Virus record (IMG/VR): IMGVR_UViG_3300046820_000417
Coordinates: 1 to 30,747 of that record
From: a virus
Direction: 5' to 3' (one strand)
DNA: 30,747 bases
The notes below the pieces were generated by a model. That model saw only the letters and a list, made by a program, of their open reading frames with translations. It was not told the origin of the DNA and ran no database searches. Shown one piece after another: positions 26,843-30,747 of the stretch. The translations under genes were made by a program, and so were the position numbers. Within the stretch, counting starts at the first letter, position 1. Each line of letters begins with the position of its first letter.

Positions 26843-27412
26843 TTAGAAAGTTATTGGAGATTCTCCTGGTATTATTCGCCTATCTGGGTGCCAGTCATAG
26901 TCTATTATTATCTTGTTTCCCGCATAAGTACGGGCTGTGCCGAAGTCTACAATATCTCTGGTTTCTTCAAGTTGATATATTTTAAAGTTATGAAAAAAGC
27001 ATGGCTCAGAATCATTACTCCACTTATCAACATTTTGACTTGCCCAACGGTTTATCTCTTGTGCTGAATCGTCGCCATAGTCAAGTAGGTCATTGACCTG
27101 CTGCTGAACAACTATCATGTTTCTTTGTGCATCATTTCCTACTGAATAAAAGTAGTAAAGCAATTGTTCACACTTAACATATGGGAAAGGAACTCTTCTC
27201 ATCTTGAACATTCTATCATATACGCCAAAGACCCCGTTACTTTGTGGAAATGTTTCTGTTAGGGAATCGATATCTGTTGGAAGTGTTGGGAAAAAATATG
27301 TTGTTCCAACTGGCTGAGACCCGCCTATAGAGTCGTCTGGATTAAAATTTGGACTTATCTTTGACGCTAAATATGCATTAATAATTGTAGGTGGATGATG
27401 AATATTAGCCAT
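26843..27412 (-). CDS. Tail terminator / tail completion protein candidate
   Basis: A 189-residue protein immediately before the major tail protein, the usual slot for the tail terminator. Visible features are a YDRMFKMRRVPFPYVKCEQLLYYFY segment, a helical AQRNMIVVQQQVNDLLDYG and a C-terminal YAGNKIIIDYDWHPDRR strand pair. It begins in a TAATG overlap with the preceding neck gene. The role is inferred from order and size; sequence identity to known terminators cannot be judged here. Confidence 0.68.
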   Translation of the reverse strand: MANIHHPPTIINAYLASKISPNFNPDDSIGGSQPVGTTYFFPTLPTDIDSLTETFPQSNGVFGVYDRMFKMRRVPFPYVKCEQLLYYFYSVGNDAQRNMIVVQQQVNDLLDYGDDSAQEINRWASQNVDKWSNDSEPCFFHNFKIYQLEETRDIVDFGTARTYAGNKIIIDYDWHPDRRIIPGESPITF

Positions 27413-28086
27413 TACGAACCAACTCCCGCATTAGCAATCCATCTGTATCCAGTAGAGAGGCCTTTGGATCTTCCAATTTTCTTTCCTGCTGGCATATTCT
27501 TTTTATATACATAAGGATTTTCTAAATATTTTGCAACGCCACTAACTCGTAAAAATGCTTGTGAAAAATATCTATTAAAAAACATATCAAACACTCTCTC
27601 AAATCCGCCCTCTACTTCTGTTCCTCCAGGATTATCTATCGTTACTGGTCCTTTTGTAAAAACAGTTTCTCCGTTATCTTCAAAAGCCAAGGCCTGTGCA
27701 ACCCTTGGTCTAATCGTAACTGGAATTCCTTCTTCCATAATTCTTGCTTTATCATAAAACGGAGTTCTTGAACCATTCCTGATAGATGTTGACTGACTAA
27801 AAGACGATCTAAAAGAAAGACCTAGGTTGCTGGTTGTGTAAGAGATATCGTAAAGTCTTGCGCTTGGACTACCTGTCTGATGCCATTCGTATATATGATG
27901 TAGCATTTGTGGGTTTACTCTTGCATTTGAGTCTATAAACTCTTTCATTAACTCTACTGTTTGTAGCCCTACTGTTTTTAGAAATACTGTCTTACCTCTT
28001 TGTACGCCCTCTAAAAATCCTATAGAGTAATCTATAATATTGTTCATTTCTTTTTTAAATTGGTTAGACGCAAATACGGCTCTCAT
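27412..28086 (-). CDS. Neck / tail-completion protein (HK97 gp10-like position)
   Basis: A 224-residue basic protein. The N-terminal helix (NQFKKEMNNIIDYSIGFLEGVQRGKTVFLKTV...) and a following VELMKEFIDS resemble HK97 gp10-type proteins, which start with a helical segment followed by a beta domain (LYDISYTTSNLGLSFRSS). The middle includes IMEEGIPVTIRPR, as seen in that family around the AxxxEfG-type turn. The gene overlaps the head-closure gene by four bases (ATGA) with AGGTG upstream. It is likely to join head and tail; assignment rests on order plus this pattern. Confidence 0.68.
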   Translation of the reverse strand: MRAVFASNQFKKEMNNIIDYSIGFLEGVQRGKTVFLKTVGLQTVELMKEFIDSNARVNPQMLHHIYEWHQTGSPSARLYDISYTTSNLGLSFRSSFSQSTSIRNGSRTPFYDKARIMEEGIPVTIRPRVAQALAFEDNGETVFTKGPVTIDNPGGTEVEGGFERVFDMFFNRYFSQAFLRVSGVAKYLENPYVYKKNMPAGKKIGRSKGLSTGYRWIANAGVGS

Positions 28087-28532
28087 ACATCACCTGTCTG
28101 ATTCTCTGATCTTCTAATAACCATGTTGTAAGACTCTACTGTTCCAAATGGTCCAGTGAATGGCTCGTATGTTGCTATCTCAAACAAAGTTCCTTTGCCA
28201 GATCTTGGCCCAGATGTTTCTATATAAATAAGATTTCCTTCTTGATCTTTGATGTCTGTTACAAGTATGTTTGTTAAAGCATTCTTGCTATCAAGAGATG
28301 AAATTCTTAAATCAGACTTTGATCTTCCAACGAGAATAGTATGCTGTGTGATATTGACATTTGGCTTTACTTCTTCTTTAAATGCTGAACCGCCAGATGT
28401 AAAACTGCAAGCAAACACTCTGTCTAAGACCCAGTGCTTCTTGATTGCTCCATACTGACCTTGCTCAACTATTGGGTGATATACAGATGCCTGCATTGGA
28501 AACATAAAATCTGGTGTCTCACAAACTGTCAT
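28083..28532 (-). CDS. Head-closure / stopper protein candidate
   Basis: A 149-residue, beta-rich protein in the head-to-tail joining cluster, between the adaptor candidate and the gp10-like protein, so the likely stopper. Residues about 15-45 (QASVYHPIVEQGQYGAIKKHW) and NVNITQHTILVGR fit the small beta barrel of head-closure proteins such as SPP1 gp16, with a region YGAIKK.W..D that is often seen in that family. Two N-terminal cysteines are present (C4, C42). It starts in a TAATG overlap and ends in an ATGA overlap, so it is coupled on both sides. Confidence in the exact role is moderate. Confidence 0.66.
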   Translation of the reverse strand: MTVCETPDFMFPMQASVYHPIVEQGQYGAIKKHWVLDRVFACSFTSGGSAFKEEVKPNVNITQHTILVGRSKSDLRISSLDSKNALTNILVTDIKDQEGNLIYIETSGPRSGKGTLFEIATYEPFTGPFGTVESYNMVIRRSENQTGDV

Positions 28533-29428
28533 TACAACACCCCAATTTTTGTAATAGACTTAACATACTTAGAAAGTATCTTGTCTACGATTATATTTCC
28601 CGTTCCTTCGAAAAGACCCTTGTCAAACTGAATTCTAAATTGATCTGTATTGTAAGAAGAAATAAATCTCTTATAGTAGTCTAACTTGCCACACTCAATA
28701 TCGTGAACAAGCATTTCTGTTGCTCTTACTATGTCAGATGGAACAGTTGTGTATCCGTGCTCCACCGTAATTCTATAATCCCAAGTCTTTCCAAAACCTC
28801 TGTATATAAATTGTGGATCTAAAGAGTCAGAAGATGCTGCTGGCAAAACAAGTGGTGCAGACTCTGCACGATTAATATTGTCTGTAGATTTTTCAACAAT
28901 TGCTGTTTTGTCTGATGTTACTTCATACTGTCTGTCTTCAACCAACTTGTTATTTTCATACACACTTAAAACTTTCTTTACATCATCCCAGATAGGCAAG
29001 TAGTCTGATCCAGTTCCTGTAAAGTTCAAAACCTTTTTTCTATAATAGAAACCGTCTGGAACAATTGAGTCAATTACTGCTCTAGCAATTTCCTCATTCA
29101 ACGCATATGCTGCAATGTCTGTTGCTGTTGTTGCCTTTGTTGATGGATCTACATATGGTCTAAATATTTCATACGTTTCGTCTTTGAGGTACTCTTCATC
29201 AGATGTTCCTTTTTCTGATACGATTTCAACTCTATAGGAAGAGTCGTACTTTCCTGGCAATAAGATTTCTAAAACTTCTCCTGAAGAAGAATCAGGGAAT
29301 GTAGATGTGGATACTGAAAGATCCGCCATATCTGTTATGGTGACAGTTATGTTTGATTCTGAAACTCCCGCAGGAATTATAAAATTAACAGGTACTGCTG
29401 CATATGGCGAAACTCTCAATATCTCCAT
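28532..29428 (-). CDS. Head-to-tail adaptor with N-terminal Ig-like domain
   Basis: A 298-residue protein downstream of the capsid gene. Residues 1-90 are a beta sandwich (VPVNFIIPAGVSESNITVTI, LEILLPGKYDSSYRVEIV) like the Ig-type domains found in phage connector proteins. Residues about 95-140 and 230-298 (IAAYALNEEIARAVIDSIV; TVPSDIVRATEMLVHDIECG; YNTDQFRIQFDKGLF) have the helical pattern of the gp6/gp15-type adaptor that docks below the portal. The start has only a weak GGG site, but the upstream stop is six bases away, so reinitiation is likely. Confidence 0.72.
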   Translation of the reverse strand: MEILRVSPYAAVPVNFIIPAGVSESNITVTITDMADLSVSTSTFPDSSSGEVLEILLPGKYDSSYRVEIVSEKGTSDEEYLKDETYEIFRPYVDPSTKATTATDIAAYALNEEIARAVIDSIVPDGFYYRKKVLNFTGTGSDYLPIWDDVKKVLSVYENNKLVEDRQYEVTSDKTAIVEKSTDNINRAESAPLVLPAASSDSLDPQFIYRGFGKTWDYRITVEHGYTTVPSDIVRATEMLVHDIECGKLDYYKRFISSYNTDQFRIQFDKGLFEGTGNIIVDKILSKYVKSITKIGVL

Positions 29429-29434
29429 CTTTAA

Positions 29435-29923
29435 TTACCCAAAAGCCTTCTGGACTTCTTCTGGTGTCGCAATGCGAACATGGTTACGGGTTAGCCACTT
29501 TTCTGCTTGTGCCTTTGTAACAATGTTATAGCCCTTAGAAATTGATCCAACTTCTTCCCATCGAACGCTCTTTGTTGAGTGAATTGCTACCTTGTCTGCA
29601 AGTTCTACTTCTGGCTTAGTTGCCTTCTTTGGTCCGTCTGCTGCCATTGATCCAATAGCGCCTGTCTTTGTAAAGCCTAGGGACTGAACTGGTTCTTCTG
29701 CTGCTGGTGCCTCTACGACTGCTGCTGGTGCTTCTACAACTTCTGCTGGTGTTTCGACAACTGGTGCCTCTACAACTGGTTCAGCAACTGGTGCTTCTAC
29801 AACTTCTTCAGTCTTGGCTACTGCTTCTGCAACCTGCTCTGGAGTTGACCAGTAGCCAACAGAAGCATTTTGCTCGTTTGCATTTTCTGCTGAAAGCGGA
29901 TTGTTATTGTTATTATTTTCCAT
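29435..29923 (-). CDS. Capsid-linked protein with Pro/Ala/Glu/Val linker
   Basis: A 162-residue protein encoded right after the capsid gene. Parts in order: an Asn-rich start (MENNNNNN), a predicted disordered Val-Glu-Ala-Pro repeat at residues about 41-79, and a compact C-terminal domain (VELADKVAIHSTKSVRWEEVG, GYNIVTKAQAEKWLTRNHVR, TPEEVQKAFG) that resembles a small module found beside capsid genes in other phages, of no certain function. The linker could project a domain from the capsid surface, or it may be a head-decoration or connector helper. It has its own extended -10 promoter and a strong AAGGAGG site, so it is probably well expressed. Confidence 0.74.
   Translation of the reverse strand: MENNNNNNPLSAENANEQNASVGYWSTPEQVAEAVAKTEEVVEAPVAEPVVEAPVVETPAEVVEAPAAVVEAPAAEEPVQSLGFTKTGAIGSMAADGPKKATKPEVELADKVAIHSTKSVRWEEVGSISKGYNIVTKAQAEKWLTRNHVRIATPEEVQKAFG
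29687..29803 (-). repeat. Val-Glu-Ala-Pro repeat linker
   Basis: Imperfect tandem units of the type VVEAPVAEP in the capsid-linked protein (residues 41-79). Proline and glutamate rich, so probably extended and disordered, a spacer between N-terminus and C-terminal domain. Confidence 0.75.
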
Positions 29924-29941
29924 TGTATCCTCCTTGTTTGT

Positions 29942-29950
29942 ATTATATCA
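29942..29950 (-). promoter_or_regulatory. Extended -10 promoter for capsid-linked gene
   Basis: Minus-strand TGATATAAT, a TGN plus TATAAT extended -10. No convincing -35 box is seen. The predicted start lies near 29935, giving a leader of about a dozen bases that includes AAGGAGG before ATG 29923. It lies just after the capsid hairpin. Confidence 0.6.
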
Positions 29951-29998
29951 TTAAAGTATTAAGGGGGACAGGAGAGTGAACTCCCGCCCCCCATTAAA
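29951..29998 (-). terminator. GC-rich hairpin after capsid gene, probable terminator
   Basis: On the minus strand, a GGGGG/CCCCC stem with an inner GGAG/CTCC helix forms immediately after the capsid stop, and flanking TTAA arms can extend it. The run of T after the stem is weak (TTAATACTTT), so it may be a partial terminator or an RNA-stabilising hairpin. It separates the abundant capsid message from the downstream promoter at 29942. Confidence 0.65.
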
Positions 29999-30013
29999 GG
30001 TACTGTTTACAGA

Positions 30014-30747
30014 TTATGAATCTGAAGCAGCGTCAGCGAATGCAATTGCATCCTCTTCTTCCCACTGAATACCAAAGCGGACGAATACTGTGTACTCAAT
30101 TGTGTCCTTCTTTGCTACGTATTCACGGTTTACAGTGATGTCACGCTGGAATCCCCATACACGGTTTGCAGGGAATGTCAAGTCGATATAGCCTGCTGGG
30201 TAGTAAGGAACTTCCTGAACTTCGATTCCGAGAACACGAGTTGTACGTGCTCCACCGAATGTCTGTCCGATACCATCAAGGTATGACTGACGGTTTGCCT
30301 GTGTTGATCCTGGGACCTGTCCAGCAAACGCTTCTGCAACTGCATCAGCAAGTGTACCGTTGTTCTTAACGATTCCACCGAATGCATCTGTACCTGCGTA
30401 GAACTTAAGATTGTTCTTAAGTGCACGGTACTTACGTGGCATTGCGTTGATGATGCCCTGCATTACATCAGGTGTCCAAGCATTATCTGCTACGGTCACT
30501 ACTGACTCATGTGCATCTCCGTTTGTCTTTACCTTGTTGATAAAGCCTGGCATGATTGACAAGAATGCTCCTGTTGAACCATCGCCATTGATAGCGAGAT
30601 CTTCGATATCATTTGCGAAAGCGTTGGTCATCAAGCGTACCAAGTGATCTTCTAGAGCGTCACCTTCTACACCATCTTCCAATGATTCTGCTGTTACTTC
30701 CCAATCAAGACGAATCTTCTTGGTAGTAAGTTCGACCTTAGAGAATG
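30014..30747 (-). CDS. Major capsid protein (HK97-fold), 5' end cut by window
   Basis: About 243 C-terminal residues are visible; the reading frame continues past the right edge. HK97-type features: FSKVELTTKKIRLDWEV followed by a helix (ESLEDGVEGDALEDHLVRLM) of the spine region, SIMPGFINKV, and a late A-domain pattern (GIEVQEVPYYPAGYIDLTFP, NRVWGFQRDITVNREYVAKKD, FVRFGIQWEEEDAIAFAD). An open frame starting at TTG 30682 is an artefact; the true start is to the right, outside the window. The stop is TAA at 30014, followed on the minus strand by a strong GC hairpin. Confidence 0.9.
   Translation of the reverse strand, partial: FSKVELTTKKIRLDWEVTAESLEDGVEGDALEDHLVRLMTNAFANDIEDLAINGDGSTGAFLSIMPGFINKVKTNGDAHESVVTVADNAWTPDVMQGIINAMPRKYRALKNNLKFYAGTDAFGGIVKNNGTLADAVAEAFAGQVPGSTQANRQSYLDGIGQTFGGARTTRVLGIEVQEVPYYPAGYIDLTFPANRVWGFQRDITVNREYVAKKDTIEYTVFVRFGIQWEEEDAIAFADAASDS

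Noticed and set aside
30178-30426. Minus-strand ORF of 82 residues within the capsid gene
   Set aside because: Out-of-frame shadow of the capsid protein with no ribosome site.
1-30747. tRNA genes, CRISPR arrays, insertion sequences, integrase or attachment sites
   Set aside because: None recognised on reading both strands; gaps are all under 100 bases, too small for most of these.

Overview
The window is a fragment of a tailed double-stranded DNA phage genome (Caudoviricetes). The very long tape-measure protein, major tail protein and tail assembly chaperones, with no sheath gene seen, point to a siphovirus-like virion with a long flexible tail. Every supportable gene lies on the minus strand, so transcription runs from right to left. 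Genes are tightly packed; the longest gene-free gap is about 90 bases. Many junctions are the 1-base TAATG type, where the stop codon overlaps the next start. The DNA is AT-rich by eye. The family C DNA polymerase with PHP domain, gp32-like protein, DnaG-type primase, DnaB-type helicase and RecA-like protein resemble replication sets of phages of Gram-positive hosts. An actinobacterial host, perhaps a low-GC aquatic one, is my guess and not proven. Terminase, portal and lysis genes are not in the window.

Head and neck region (30747 to 26843): the major capsid protein (5' end cut by the window), a hairpin, a promoter, a protein with a Val-Glu-Ala-Pro linker, then four connector, head-closure, neck and tail-completion candidates. 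Tail region (26777 to 8423): major tail protein, a UUCG-loop terminator, two paralogous tail assembly chaperones, a 2944-residue tape measure, a Dit-position protein, a 1431-residue baseplate-hub protein and four minor tail or fibre proteins. Replication region (8423 to 1): a zinc-ribbon protein, a MerR-like HTH protein, two small unknown proteins, DnaB-like helicase, an unknown protein, primase, ssDNA-binding protein, DNA polymerase III alpha and a RecA-like recombinase (3' end cut). Replication genes follow the tail genes with no visible terminator between them, so late and replication modules may be co-transcribed unless the internal promoters matter.

Four observations stand out. (1) The tape measure carries a roughly 540-residue insertion, residues about 720 to 1280, containing a segment that looks like an atypical kinase fold. 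(2) The two chaperones appear to be a duplicated gene, one short and one with an in-frame C-terminal extension, replacing the usual G/GT programmed frameshift. (3) A shared extended -10 motif, TGNTATA(A/C)T, sits in five of the few intergenic gaps; in two cases it is 6 bases from the start codon with no Shine-Dalgarno sequence, which predicts leaderless mRNAs. (4) The phage polymerase keeps what look like all the PHP metal ligands, which suggests built-in proofreading.
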